A stretch of 64,000 bases of DNA, from assembly GCA_900239685.1 (NCBI GenBank), contig OENT01000008.1, positions 1-64,000 on the forward strand, read 5' to 3'. The position numbers were made by a program, and so were the translations under genes. The DNA is from Rotaria macrura (lineage: Eukaryota; Rotifera; Eurotatoria; Philodinida; Philodinidae). The notes below the pieces were generated by a model. That model had not been told where the DNA came from. It saw only the letters and a program-made list of their open reading frames with translations, and did no database searches. Below are positions 50,101 through 63,300 of this stretch, one piece after another; position 1 is the first letter of the stretch; each line of letters starts with the position of its first letter.

Positions 50101-50272
50101 TGATAACTATCAAGACATCAATGATGCTTTGACAGGAATAGGTCGGTGGACCTTGCAGGACATGAAGACGAAGGGACTAGGAAACATAACAACGAGAAAT
50201 GGCATATCTCAAAGTGCCATAAAAAATGTGTTGCATTATACTCTCGACCCGAAAGTAGTGTGCAGCAACTGA
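47181..50272 (+). CDS. Class 3 lipase-domain protein with long unassigned C-terminal region; 3' frame unresolved
   Basis: Exon 1 is 47181-47294 (38 codons from ATG) and exon 2 starts at 47343 after a 48-nt intron. The large frame then runs to a stop at 50075 (948 aa in total). Residues about 50-310 form a fungal-lipase type alpha/beta hydrolase: VAFRGTDN, nucleophile Ser140 in GHSLGG, TFGVPN, likely catalytic Asp201 in NGFDIIHF and His297 in DNIVHNYRSLL. The substrate is probably a glyceride or phospholipid. Residues beyond about 330 match no family I know; one hydrophobic segment (MLLVLLIIHMGAHM, about 655) may be a membrane anchor. A different frame with good coding character (TSLAWSTKDTFLVRDEFAQR onward) runs from about 49960 to a stop at 50272. 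It can be joined by a 125-nt intron (49853-49977) or by a one-base indel in the T5 run near 49966. I therefore extend the gene to 50272; the alternative end is 50075. Confidence 0.7.
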
Positions 50273-52006
50273 AACTACATCCTTGCACTAAACGTACTTT
50301 CATTATGATGTGTATTTTATTATTTTATTTGTGTGTTAAAGCTTTAATATTGATATGAAAATGAAAATCTGTTGGGTAATATGAATATAATGGTGCTTGT
50401 AATTGATTTTTGGCGATTACTTAAATTTATTCATAATAAAACCAAAATTTACTTTTTAATGAAACTAAACTTTTAGAAAATATAGATAGCTGTTAAATGC
50501 GATCTTGATCACTCTGTATTACCATATACATTCTTTCTGAATTTGAAGTAATATTTGTTTTCATTTCGATATCACTCGAACTAGTCAATTCTCTTGATGT
50601 TTTGCTGCTTTTCTTTGTGATTGTATGATTAAAACTGTTTGTTGGTAAAGCTGGTCGCCATGGTTGATACTTATGTAGCTAGCAATATACTTTGGTGTGA
50701 TGAGAGACATGTATGCTAATGATTTTGTTAGTATCGATCTACACAGTAGTATTCTTCGCACCGGGATGTATCCGTAGCATACATTGACGCTCATAAATGA
50801 CCACATATACTCTTACGGCATTCTCCCGGAGTTGTTCTTTGCTTTTGTTCTCATGCGCAATTGAATTTAACTTTCGACTAATATCAATGGTTTAGCACGA
50901 TCGCTGTTGCAAGTACAATGAACATGTAACTTTTGGCAATTACCAAAACCAAGCGGTCAATCTCCATAATGGAAAGTTAGCATCTCTGTCCACGCTTACT
51001 GACAGGAAGCATCACCACCATAATTCTTGAGAGGAAGAACTGCTTGTGATCTAGATGAGGCTCATTGTGAGGGTGGAGGTTTGGGTCTACCAAAATATCA
51101 TCTTATCTAGTTTATCTTGAATAACTAAATAAATATCGAAAAAAATAATTCAAGTTTCAGTAGACCCTCTTCTATCGGTTAAGATAAGATCTAGCTACAA
51201 CTCGACGCCTAGTATACTTTCATGCACGACCCATTCTGAAATATTACATGGATGATGGGTATAGTTTTTCATGGGATACCTGTCATAATAGAGAAAAGTG
51301 TTTATTTAAAGTTTTTTTCTCTTGTTGACAAAATAGCTTGAATTAAACCGTAGAGTTCTCCTGACTACTTTGAATGCAATAAATTTCATGTAAGATAAAA
51401 TTCATAGAGTGCAATATCTTGTCGAGTCATTATTTTTGAAATGTTTTGAACGTAGATGTCTCATTTGTTTTATTGATCATCGTGTTGCAAACGTCTATTC
51501 TTACATAATACTCTTCAGGTTCTATCTGATATCATGGATTACGTAAATAGATATATAAAAAAAACAGGAATCAGACACTAAGTTTGCCCATGCAACTTCG
51601 ATACATATATTGGTTCTTCTAACCGTCATACACAGGTGAAAAGTACGTCATTTGCAATTTGTGCTTGTTTAAGATTTTGTTTCCCAAACAAAACTCTGCA
51701 TGGCGTGATCACATGTGCAAACACAATATCGATCGGCTTTAATCTATCAGAATATATACAAAACACTGTTGTTATCATGAAGACCTCAGTAAAAGATTTT
51801 ATTCTTGACATTTTCATTGCTTGGCATATTATTTGAAAACTTTCAAATCAATCCTTTTATTGACAAATTAATCTCCAATTGTTGTTAGTCTATTTTATAC
51901 CAAAGAATCTAACATGATATGACTCTTGAGCAAACTTATATTTCATTTTGTAGCAATGGTTTGACGTATATAATATCCTCCGAATAATTTTCCATTAATT
52001 GTTTAT

Positions 52007-52192
52007 GTGTCAGAGAACCCATTCGATCGAGCATACAGCTTATTGATGGAGATGGGAAGTTTGCTAAATGAGTATTATTCACACTTCAGACAACGATTTA
52101 ATGAAGCCCATTTACTCTCATTCTGTAAGAGTCACCAACTGTTTTTGCATGAAAAAAAACTGTTACAATCGCTTGGCGTGAAATTTAGATGA
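52007..52192 (+). CDS. Possible exon or gene remnant of unknown type
   Basis: A frame of 61 codons with well-mixed composition (including MEMGSLLNEYYSHFRQRFNE and a lysine-rich end GVKFR-stop) is preceded by a pyrimidine-containing tract ending in CAG at about 52013. The same frame continues after the stop with MNDKDIMESLNKISTKMK, again coding-like, so this could be a broken gene. No family is recognised and no partner exon was found. Confidence 0.25.
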   Translation: MSENPFDRAYSLLMEMGSLLNEYYSHFRQRFNEAHLLSFCKSHQLFLHEKKLLQSLGVKFR

Positions 52193-55008
52193 ATGATAAA
52201 GATATAATGGAATCCTTGAATAAGATATCGACAAAAATGAAATTATTAACTCACGGTAGAGTTGCTTTGACTGAAAAGGGAATCTTGACGGACTAATACG
52301 GCATTGAGTCGTTTATCGCTTCAATAGTATTCGATTGATTTTTTTGTTGATTGTGATATTACGAAAAATCAATTATCATAAAAAAAAATGCCATAGAGTC
52401 TAATATCGAATTGTAAAACGTCTAAAGCTCATGCTAGAATATTTCTTGTTTACATAGAAAAGGTTTGATGGTCTTCGATATTCTTCGGTATTCTTTTGAT
52501 TTTCCAGAATATTCAGTCAATCTACAGATTTGATATTTTTTTTTAAAATGATTGTCGCATGATACAGAAAGTATAGCTCAGCTTTAAACACTGTAGTTGT
52601 TTTGCTGTAGTCCGATTTTCATTTAGATGGTTAGGATTATTATGTTTTTTTTGTGGATAATACAGAGTAAATGAGAAATACAAAGAATAGTGTTTAAAAA
52701 TATGGTATGCATTCATGATTAACTTTTTCAATCTAATTCTCATTTGAAACAACCATTATGCTAAATAAATCTATTTTCATACTATGATGACGTATTCATT
52801 TCATGATGAAAATATCGTTACAAATCGTTTTCTCAAAAGTAACAACGTAGTTCAAATAAACTTTTTCCAATCAAACGAACAATATTTTTCTTTCGATAGG
52901 AACCGTTTTTTGCCAATCATTATTCGAGATTTATAATAAATCTCTTTTCTAATAATATTCAGCTTCATGCAAGTAAACATAAGATGAGATTTACATAAAA
53001 AAAGCTATCAATAGAATTACTAAAAATAGAAAATATGAATTCGATTTTGAGTTAATCAAGTAGAACATAACATTGTCAGATAAATATTTCTTTAGTACAA
53101 GAAATCACTCTGCAGACATTGATTTTCGCTATAATGATTACCAATTTATTTAGGACCGTTGTAGACGCACATATACACAAAGAAGGAAAAGATCATCTTT
53201 AATCTAGTCAAGTGTTTTTTTCTTTTATCGTAACGTAAACCACGATTGGTCTACACGTATATGTTAGGTTGAGAGATATTGCGCATGCATCTTCCTGTGA
53301 TTGTATGTTCATCATGATTATTTGTCTTTTTGTTCTCATCTTTGATTAATGGAGAGAAAACTCTGTCTAACACCCGCCGGCAAAAGTAATCTGGGCCAGT
53401 ATTATTCGAACAAGTAATTTGTTTATCTCATTTATGAAGCTACTGTTTATATGATTGCGTTTATGCAATCAGAACAGGCTCATTAAAATATGCATGGGAT
53501 GCCATTCACGTCGATTTCATGGTTCGTTTAAGTTTCTGTAGGTGATCAATCGCATAGAATCGTCGAAAGAGAAATATATTTAAATTTAATTGATCAACTT
53601 CATCATGGTTTATTGACTTGCTTAAGTTAGACAGGCAGAAAAAAAAACTTAGAAACGTGACTAGTCGTGTACAATATCTTAATGATCAAATGTAAGTAAC
53701 GACATAGAATATTTATTATATTTAACGTATTTCTTCTTTCTTTTTCTTTAATTTCCTGCAAAAGATGCAAACTTCCGTTTTATGATATCGATCGCTTTAG
53801 TAGTTTATGTTCATTAGAGATTGACATGAACATAAATTGACTTTAGTTCGATATCTGTCTTTTATCCATTGAGCAACTTTATAACCTGTTTTTTGTTTGC
53901 GTACTTAATTGCAACATAGCGTATGCTCTGCATGTATCAGTGATGACTTGATGGACGAATAATATCGCTTGATGAAAGTTACGAGAGAATGAAAAAAAGG
54001 ACCGATGATGAAGAATACAGAAAGAGGCTAACCATCACCTTTTTTATAGGGAGGCGACGACTGTTTATACGTGTGAAATATCTACTTTCTTCTTTTCTTG
54101 CTTCATTTTTACTTTCGTCGTTTGTTGTCCCAATTCGTTCTGTTCTATACAATCATTATTCTATACAAGCTACGTTGTCGTTTTCCTTTACCTCCATTAC
54201 ATAGTTGTGATTCGGTTCACAGCATTTATGTTGATATTTTATTCGATATTTTTTCTTTCTTATATTCTTTTGTTTTCTTTTTCGCGATAAAATAAATATG
54301 TCCTATTTCAAATAGAGAAAGATTATGTCAGTGGTTTCTTCTTCTTTGATTTGTATTCATATGATGACAATGCTTATTCACTCATTCATATGCATAGAAA
54401 TACAAATAAAACGCATAGATAAGAACTGAAAGATATCTATTAAGAAATAAAATTTATGTAACAGCTTGTTGAGCAGGTGAGCTTTTCACTATTTAAAGCG
54501 TTCATCATGTAGGCTTCTCGAATCGTTTTAGTTGCAGTTATTCTTTTTGCTGATAAGAAAATACAATACAGAGATAAACATCTGTACTTACGTACGAATA
54601 ACTTCGGTTTTTCGTTGACGAATTTCATCGAGAGACATTGCTGTTAGAAATAAGAAGCCTTCACTACATGTGTGCGCATCCGGTTGTTGCACAATCTTCT
54701 ACAACTCCGAGTTGTAAACAGACAAAAGATCGATAACCATTGACATTTGTCTGTTACCAAAAAGAAAAGAAGAAAAACGTTACAATAATGACTTGTCACT
54801 TCGTAAGTGTAGCAATTAATAGTAACAGTAATAAAACGAAACCAATGTAATGGTATTTTCTTTCTTCTCTGTCTGATAATCCTATTTCTTTCTTCAAGTA
54901 AATTGACATACTGAGCAAACCTACACATTTCGTTTCACTTAACTTCAATTTCGTCCTCTTTACTCATGTTAAACGAAAGGCAAGTTAGAAATTCTTGTCT
55001 GTTCAAAT

Positions 55009-55030
55009 ATGTATGTATGTATGTATGTAT
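55009..55030. repeat. (GTAT)n microsatellite
   Basis: Five to six GTAT tetranucleotides in a row, followed by TATATACGTATG. This is a simple repeat. Confidence 0.8.
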
Positions 55031-56159
55031 ATATACGTATGCGCATGTTATACAGAGATGAGAAAAACGTCACCGTTCTGTCTTACTCCAGGGCACGTTG
55101 TTGAAAAAAAGAAGCAAGAATAATTGTATGCTCGTGTACGTCCTTGAATACAACGAGACGACAACGATGGTGACGGTAAAGGCACACGCGATTTCAGTAT
55201 AGAAGCCACACAGGAGAATACAAAAGCATATTTGTTTGATTGCAAACATTCTCAATCGTATATATAACACATAGACTTACACACGTTCAGTTAAGTGATC
55301 GTGGTTTATATCTTGTTGCTCATCCCTCCCATGGCGTACGTTCAAGATAAATAAGTAAATCGTATCTATCAACAATGTTTTTTCATTGAATAGATTACAG
55401 ATGTAATCAATGTCTTCGATCTATGTTACGATTAGATTATCGTTTAATTAAAATTACAGATTAGCCTAGAAAAATATAGGATTGAAAGTATATGATTAAA
55501 AACGTATGTGAATTTTTCTGTTGTTTTCCTTGAATATTATTTCTTTTTCTTGTTGTAATGTATTCGAAGCACTGAAGGTTTGTTCTCCGACAACCTTCAT
55601 TCTTACTGAAACTCACATTAATGTATATGTATGCTTATTATTGTGTTTAAAAATCTCATGATAAGTAGTCGTACCACAAACATTCATTGATTCATTCATT
55701 CTACCGCCTGTCGTTTTTCTTTCCTTCTTATATGCATATACTTCAAGTGACGAGAGAAAAAGAGGTAATCACAACAGCAACTTACTATTTATTTAAAAGA
55801 GTAATGCCAGTAATAGGAATCTATTATTTCGACGATCGACTTCAAAAATCGATTGCCACATAAGAATTCAATTATTTATCACTTCTTATACGACCATATA
55901 CTAGATAAGAAATATCATTTGTCGGCAAGTACCATTGTCTGTTGATCGTTGATTTGTGATATTATTAATTAAAGAAAAGTATTGCTTTGTTGGTCCTCAT
56001 TCAAAAAAGAACACAGACAGGTCAGTAACTAATAGATGATCTGAAACGCAGTAGACACAAAATAAAATAACAAAGATTTCGGTTATCATCAATCAATTAG
56101 AAGAGTGTTCGAGTTTTCTTGTGCTGCTAGTTTCAAATTAACGTATCAGTGACACTTAG

Positions 56160-56430
56160 GTAAGGGAAATAGATAATATATATATATATATCTGATTCAC
56201 CTTCTGCTTGATCAATGGACAAAAAAAGCAATAGATAAAATAATTAATATCTATTGCTGAAAGACTTATGGGATTTTAGATAAACAATATCGAATAGCAA
56301 TCTATTGATATATTATTAGATCGATTCGATTCAGATAGGAGGAGACTGCAAGAATACTAGACTAGAAAGAGTTTTATCTTGTTGAATATTTCATTAGTAT
56401 ATTCTCGTAAGCTTTTGTTTTTTATTTCAG
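56160..56430 (+). other. Probable 5'-leader intron or trans-splice acceptor of FGFR gene
   Basis: A strong donor (TTAG before GTAAGG) at 56160 and an acceptor TTTTATTTCAG ending at 56430, three bases before the FGFR ATG, define a likely 271-nt intron in the 5' untranslated region. The acceptor could instead serve spliced-leader trans-splicing, which rotifers use; the sequence cannot decide between the two. The intron carries a short (TA)n run near 56176-56190. Confidence 0.5.
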
Positions 56431-56433
56431 AAT

Positions 56434-59400
56434 ATGTTTGTTCTTAATAAATTCTCGTTTTTTATTCTATTTATTCAAATTATTACTATTTATGGGAATC
56501 AGAAATGTAAGTGAAGTGTAGTTATTCATGTGTATGAATTCTTTGTTGTTCTTTATACATGATTTCATTTTCAGCAACAAATCTTCAAGATTCTCTTGAT
56601 GATGATGCATATTACGATGGTGATCAAGTACCAGTGCGAGTTAATTTATTTCAAACAATCGATTGCTCAAAACAATGTCCACCGTATTGGACTGAGCCTG
56701 TTTTGCAACAAAAGCAAACATTAGTTTATCCAACATCGGCATTTGTATCATTGAAATGTCCTTATAATTCTAAACCAAAAGGAAAAACAACATGGTTCAA
56801 AGATGAAAAGTTATTTTCGCCAGAACTACATGAATCGGTAAAGAAAAAAAAACAATGAAAATGAATTTAATTTAATATTTCGCTTGCTATTCTATTTTTA
56901 GTTTTCAGTTGATAATATGTATTTAAATATTTCTAAAATAACAATGTATGAATCAGGACTTTATACGTGTGTTATTGAAAATGGCCTCGGACAAATCAAT
57001 CGATCGTTTCTATTAATTGTACAAGGACGTAGTCTTGATCGACCAGTATTTATTTCGAAATCAACAAATGTTACTCGTTATGAAGGTGACAATGCAACAT
57101 TCGAATGTTTATTTTATTCGGACTCTAGTCCATTCATTCAATGGTTCGTTCAACGAAAATCATTCACAAACATTCAAAAGAATGAAGATCAAAATGAACT
57201 AGAATTTATTAAGGTAATTCAAAGTTTCAATCATTTTTTCGGTTTTATGTATCAAATAAAAACAAAATTGTCTAACCAACAACATACATACATATACCTA
57301 TAAGCATCTGTCTCTCTATAGTTTTCTAATGGGTCAAGATTTAGTCTAGGAAACCGACAGGTAACTGCAAATATGAAAAAGAAATCCGCAGAGCTATATT
57401 GTTTTTGTGTCTTGCTGTGATTTTGGAAGTTATTTTAAATTATTTGATCATTTTTATTGCATGCTATTATAGAAATCAATTATTAATGAGAATTATATGT
57501 TGAAAGGCTACCATAACCTATCGGTTGTTTTTTCTTGTTCGAGTGTTTTTTTTTCAATTTTTATTTGCTGAAGCCATTTAATTTATTTGATTTGGATAAT
57601 ATTTGTGTTGTAAACATCTGTATATGATTCAATTATGACCATTTTTTATGTATGTATAAATTTGCTGTGATTTGTTATTTTTATTTTTGAAGTGATAAGC
57701 ATACATCTACCTTAAATTGTGTAACACTGCTTCTGTATTTGTTTTAGGAATATAATCCACATACGATGCATGAAGAAGAAGTGAAACTCTTAATTATGAA
57801 AAATCTACAAAGAAACGATACAGGTGTTTATCTTTGTCGCGTTTTAAATGAATACGGTTTTAATGATTTAATTCATCATCTTATTGTATTGCCTGGTAAA
57901 TAAATTCCTGTGTTGCACAATAGTTTTATGTTCAAAGAGTATTTTTCTTTTAAAGATTCTGAACGACCTGCGGGATTAGAAAATGTTTCATCAAATAAAC
58001 GAAATTACATATCAAGTCGAGTATCTGACGAATTAATGATATTAATTGGTTGTACTATTGGAATATTAATTTTTGCATTTATATTTTTTCTTATCTATCA
58101 TTTTCGTAATGAAAAAAGTTTACAACAAACTTTATTAGCAACACGTATATTAGCTACAAGAGGTATTAGTAATTTAAAGAATGTAAGTTCAATCGATTGG
58201 TTTTTGTTTCTTATTTTCATTTCATTGAATTGAACATTTTTGTTTGTATGCTCAAATAGAATCAACTTTATCGTAGTGATATTGATCCAAAAACAAAAAA
58301 ACTTTTAATGGAAGATAATTGTCAACATTTTCCAAACGATGGAACAATATCAACAATAATTTCATCGTATTATGATGATCAGTGTGAACTTTCTCGAGAA
58401 AAGTAAAATAACGCTCGTCTTCTTAATTCATATATAGACATATATAATCAAGTTTCTATTTTTCTCACAGTCTCGTTATTGGTCCTTTGGTTGGAAAAGG
58501 AGCATTCGGCTTTGTGTACCAAGGTGTAGCAAAGGGTATTTTTTCAAAAGAAAAAGTAACAACCGTAGCAATCAAAACAGTTCGAGGTCAGTTTTTTATG
58601 CGAAGATTGTGTATTGAAATCTATTTCTCAAGGTGATCATTTCGGTCCTCGAAAAGAAAAAACGTACTATTTAAATGAATCTCATCATATTTTGCTTTCA
58701 TTCCACTTGCCATTGTACGAGTCAATTTACTTTCGTTAACTAGAAATCAGTAATTGTATTCATGACTATTTCAATTGTCATTTCATACAACGGTATTATG
58801 AAAAAAAGATGTATTTTCCAGTCAATATTAAAGAATGACGCAACATCTATAGATAATTACTGGACGATTGTTAAATGCTAACAATGTCTGTAATTATTTT
58901 TAATCAGATGTAAAGAAAAGGAAAAAAACTTTGTCCTGAAGTGCTAATCACTATCTGGGACTACACTCCTACATGAGAGTAGAACGAAATTGAGATTTAA
59001 TATTAAATGCAAATCAAACTACAAGACTTTGAGTTCGTTGAATTAGTATGTCTGTGGCAATATTTTTCATGATATTGAAGCAAATATGTGATTCACAATC
59101 TCATTTTGCTTCGACACGTATTCGAGCTCGTAATTGACGAATTTTGTTTTCATTTTAGATGATGCAACACCAGAAGAAGTTGAGAATTTACTTAAAGAAT
59201 TATCCGTAATGAAATTGGTAGGTAAACATGGTAATATTATATCATTTCTCGGTTGTTGTACCAAAGGAGGTAAACAATTTTTCATTAATCTTCGTTTCGT
59301 TAATTATAAATAATGTCTAGGTCAAGTAATGTTAATTGTCGAATATGCTAAGTATGGTAATTTGCGTGACTATTTACGTCGTAAACGGCCACCGGGCCAC

Positions 59401-60386
59401 GTTCTATCAGGTTCATATGAAAGTCCATTGGATACTGATAATAATGAACCTGAAACTATCACTCATGATGATGACTCTGTTCGTTCATTGACAACAATTG
59501 ACTTAATATTATTCTGTTCTCAAGTGGCATCTGGCATGGAATATTTACATTCGAAAAAAGTGAATATATTTTCAAAAAAAAAACAATAATGAGATAATAG
59601 ACAAGAAGATATAACTGTTCGTCATCTTTGTTACCTAGTGTATACATCGTGATCTTGCTGCTCGAAATGTTCTTGTAGCCGAAAATCGTACTTGTAAAAT
59701 AGCAGATTTCGGACTTGCAAGAGATTTAACACAAACATATTATTATCGAAAGCAAACAGATGTAAGTTATGACGAGTGAAAATTCTATTTTTTTCATGAT
59801 GAATTTTATCAATTTGAATTTTTCAGGGTCGTGTACCAGTTAAATGGATGAGTCCAGAAGCATTATTTGATAGAAAATTTTCAACAAAAAGTGATGTTTG
59901 GTCATATTCAATTTTAGCATGGGAGATCATGACATATGGTGGTACACCATATCCATTCATAGCTGCAGAAAACATGTTTGATTATTTACGCGATGGAAAT
60001 CGTATGAATCAACCAATCCATTGTCCCGATGAAATGTAAAATAATGAAAACGACAAATCTTGACTATTTTTCTATTGCATTTATATTTCTTGTTTCTTTT
60101 TCTTTATATTAGATTTCACTTAATTGAATCATGTTGGGCATTCAAAGAATCGATACGACCAACATTTATTCAAATATGTGGAATTCTTCGGCGTTATTTG
60201 TATGGTTCATCGCCCATTGACTATTCAGATTTAGATTATGTAGACTTTCCGCCAATATCCTCCCCATCGATGAGTGATTTTGCATCGACAACAATTTTAC
60301 CAATATCAACATCGGGTATTGCAAGTGATACAAATAGTCAAAGTCATTTAACAACAACAGCCACATCATCATCGTCCCTTTCTTAG
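56434..60386 (+). CDS. FGFR: Fibroblast growth factor receptor-like tyrosine kinase, 12 exons
   Basis: Exons are 56434-56506, 56575-56837, 56902-57213, 57748-57895, 57956-58182, 58260-58402, 58471-58586, 59159-59269, 59321-59559, 59639-59761, 59827-60035 and 60113-60386, joining in phase to 745 aa. The order is signal peptide ([13 protein letters not shown]), acid box [11 protein letters not shown], the FGFR hallmark PPYWTEP, Ig domain 2 (LKCPY to YTCVIENG), Ig domain 3 (FECLF to [10 protein letters not shown]), a membrane helix (about 292-313) and the kinase. The kinase has GKGAFG, Lys424 in [12 protein letters not shown] (547-554), DFG (567-569), the tandem activation-loop YYY (578-580) and [13 protein letters not shown] (SPE instead of APE). 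The receptor would bind FGF and signal by autophosphorylation. It lacks Ig domain 1. The acidic kinase insert (about 484-505) is rich in D, E and T. The tail YSDLDYVDF may be an adaptor-binding site, and the C-terminus is Ser/Thr-rich. Confidence 0.93.
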
Positions 60387-63300
60387 TTTACCTTTCCCAG
60401 GTCTACGCGACACTCTGTACTCATAGACATTAACGTTTGATTGCTGTTCTTTTCTTTTTCTTTTTGTGTCAAATATTTTTTTTTATTACGTCTATTTGCA
60501 ATATAAAAAAAAGGGCATTCAATGTTGATTTCATGTTGATTTTCTTTTGTGTAAATATCCGATGAGAAAAAGATCTTGCGATGAAAATTATTCTTATTGT
60601 GTCAATCTATCGATTTATACTTTCGAGAATCGTTTGAAAATTTTTGAACATAATTTTGTTCAATTAAAACAACGAATACTATTGCTTGCAGTCCACGAAT
60701 TCTTTTCTCTATCGATATTGTATCATGAAGTCGAATCGATTAAAGATCAAAAGTTTAATTATCGTGTACTAATAGTGTTCCGTGTTGTCAGAGTTCATGC
60801 AACCATACTTCATACTGACGACAGTGAAAATGTAGCTTACGATGATGCATTACTTTGATTTGTGTTCGTTCGAACAGAGAAAACTTGGCCCTATCAAATT
60901 GGAAATTCATTTGGATCAAGATTCATATTATTTATCCTTCGATAATTTTTTCACACCTTTTCTAACGTCTGTCTATTCTTCTTGAAATAATTCCGGAACA
61001 TCGTCATGTTCGGGATGCTCTACGAGTTCAATTCTTACATCATCTTCATGAAATTTAACACTTGAGCCTTTCGGTGTGTTAGTTCAGAAAATTTTTTTTA
61101 TTCAATTTCTTACAAATAAAAATCATGATGATGTCACTATTTATTGACATGAGAGTCGAATTTACGAATATGATGCTAGTGATTCTGGAAGTCGAAATAT
61201 TTGAAACCGTAGAATTAGCTTTCTCGATGTTGGTACCATATATTTTAAAATGAACAATCAAAAACAAATATTAATCCTAGAACACCGTAATCAATGAGTG
61301 TTGCAGAAAAAACAAGTTTTAAATCTGCTTCAAGCCTGCTCATCGAACAATGTCTCATCTCAATTCAGAAGTTATAGAATACAATCAATCTCATATACAG
61401 TGTCATTAAAATTTATTAACGATTCATTATACCCTATGAGCAAGCGTCTAATGAACGGCAAGAATGTGTTCCAGTATTCGAACAAGTTTAGCGTGAATTT
61501 TTAACCAATGGAAATGATTTTCCTCTTTGCTTTTGTCAATCAGCAAAATAGGTGCATCCAAATCGTCAACCATAAAAGAAAACTGAGAAAAAGAAAAATC
61601 TATCGGTAATATCTCTCATCATAATGGAGTAGCTACGAAGTATATCGAATGATAGAGTTCTTCAGTTAGTCATAGGTTGAAATATATTTTGTTTTCCAAT
61701 TTACTGCATGCTTCGGTTTCAACTTCCATTAATTGTTTCAAGTTCAAAAGAATCAATTGAAACGAATGTATTCATACCATTAAAATGCATTAGGTTCATC
61801 AAGTGTGTTGTGACCGAACGGTAATGGCGCCGACAAGAAAACATATTTTTAAAAGTATAACTAACTTTCTTCTCTAGAAGAAAATTAATCTCGGAACATT
61901 TTTGACATAGAATATGGGCGGATTCCATATTAATTATGAACGGCTATGTTCATGTTTCATTTTTGCATAGACAGCTGAAATCTTGGTCACATAGATATAT
62001 GAGCATACTCTTCAATATTTCCAGGTGATTGCTCTCGAACTGAAAAATAATGCTGAGACATGTGAAAAAGCTATGACTGATAGTACTTAGTAAGATCAAT
62101 TGAAAAGAAAATTTTCAAGAAAAATGATTTCAATAGTGACAATTACAGTAGAAACTAATTCACATGAATATACTCTAGATAGCAACTTATCCTTAGTTAC
62201 ACACGACAAGTTAGTTCTTCCATGACTTTCACTTCTTCTTCTTTTAAAACCTATCTTATTTTGTCTTAGAAATTTTCATTTTCCTACTGTGTTGATTCAT
62301 CAAAAACGTATTGATTTAGAACGACTCGTTCGTTTTCAACACTTTGATAGTTATGCGATGCATGTTGTCATGATAGTGAAACACAAAAAAGAAAACGTTC
62401 ATACATACCATCTATTTTATTTTTGGATATCTAAAATGAAAATTATGCTTATAAACTGCCGTACCATTGAATAAGTAGCAAAAGAATAATTTTATAAGAG
62501 TCTTATTTAAAATAGATCATCGATACTCATGGTGTTCAATACATATTATTATCAAATTTAATTAGATAATTGAACAGGCAAAAACTTATCGTCGGAATGT
62601 CAATTCAAGATATTGATATGAAAAAAATCGAACGAATAGTTCAATTTTTGGAAAAATGAAGAATGATATCATTGATAGTTTATTATCAATTGTTATGTTA
62701 GGACGTTTGTAGAATCCTATTTGTCAGCGTGGTCTATATCTATACCCTCTACTCACTGATATAATTAGAAGAATGCCATCAATATTCATAATTAAAGATT
62801 ACATTGTAATAAAACTCGGGTGTTCATGATGAGGGATTAAAATAAATCATACACTGTTTCTTTTATATCATATCAAACATATGAAATCAGCTATAGGATA
62901 CTGTAAAAATTTGAGTGTTCATTACAGACATTTGTTTTGTTAGAAGTATCGAATGTTATGTGAACTTATGTTTACTGAGATAAGTCAGGAAAATGAAACA
63001 CACCTACTTCTTAATGTAATGTAAAGTTCAAAAATCAATATAGCTTGAGTTTTCAGTATAACTAAGACCTAAAGAACCAAAATTCAATATTATTTACTTG
63101 CCAATAGAATTATATTTCTTTGAAGAAAACACTCCGTCATTAGTTTTTGTCGATTGATGTTTTATCTCAATATTTGAACTATTTCTTTTCACTGCTTTCC
63201 TTATATACGAACAAGGTTACGTCACGAATGATCAATTTGTCAGAGTAAACAAATGACTCTATGTGTATTCAAAGGCGCACACACAATCATCACTTTTCCT

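Larger units (their letters stand above)
50273..56158. other. Gene-poor intergenic region
   Basis: About 5.9 kb between the lipase and FGFR genes. No recognisable gene is visible. One coding-like frame at 52007-52192 is listed separately. A (GTAT)n microsatellite lies at 55009-55030. Many short frames at 53989-55270 overlap on both strands and have the composition of translated A+T-rich DNA. Confidence 0.45.
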
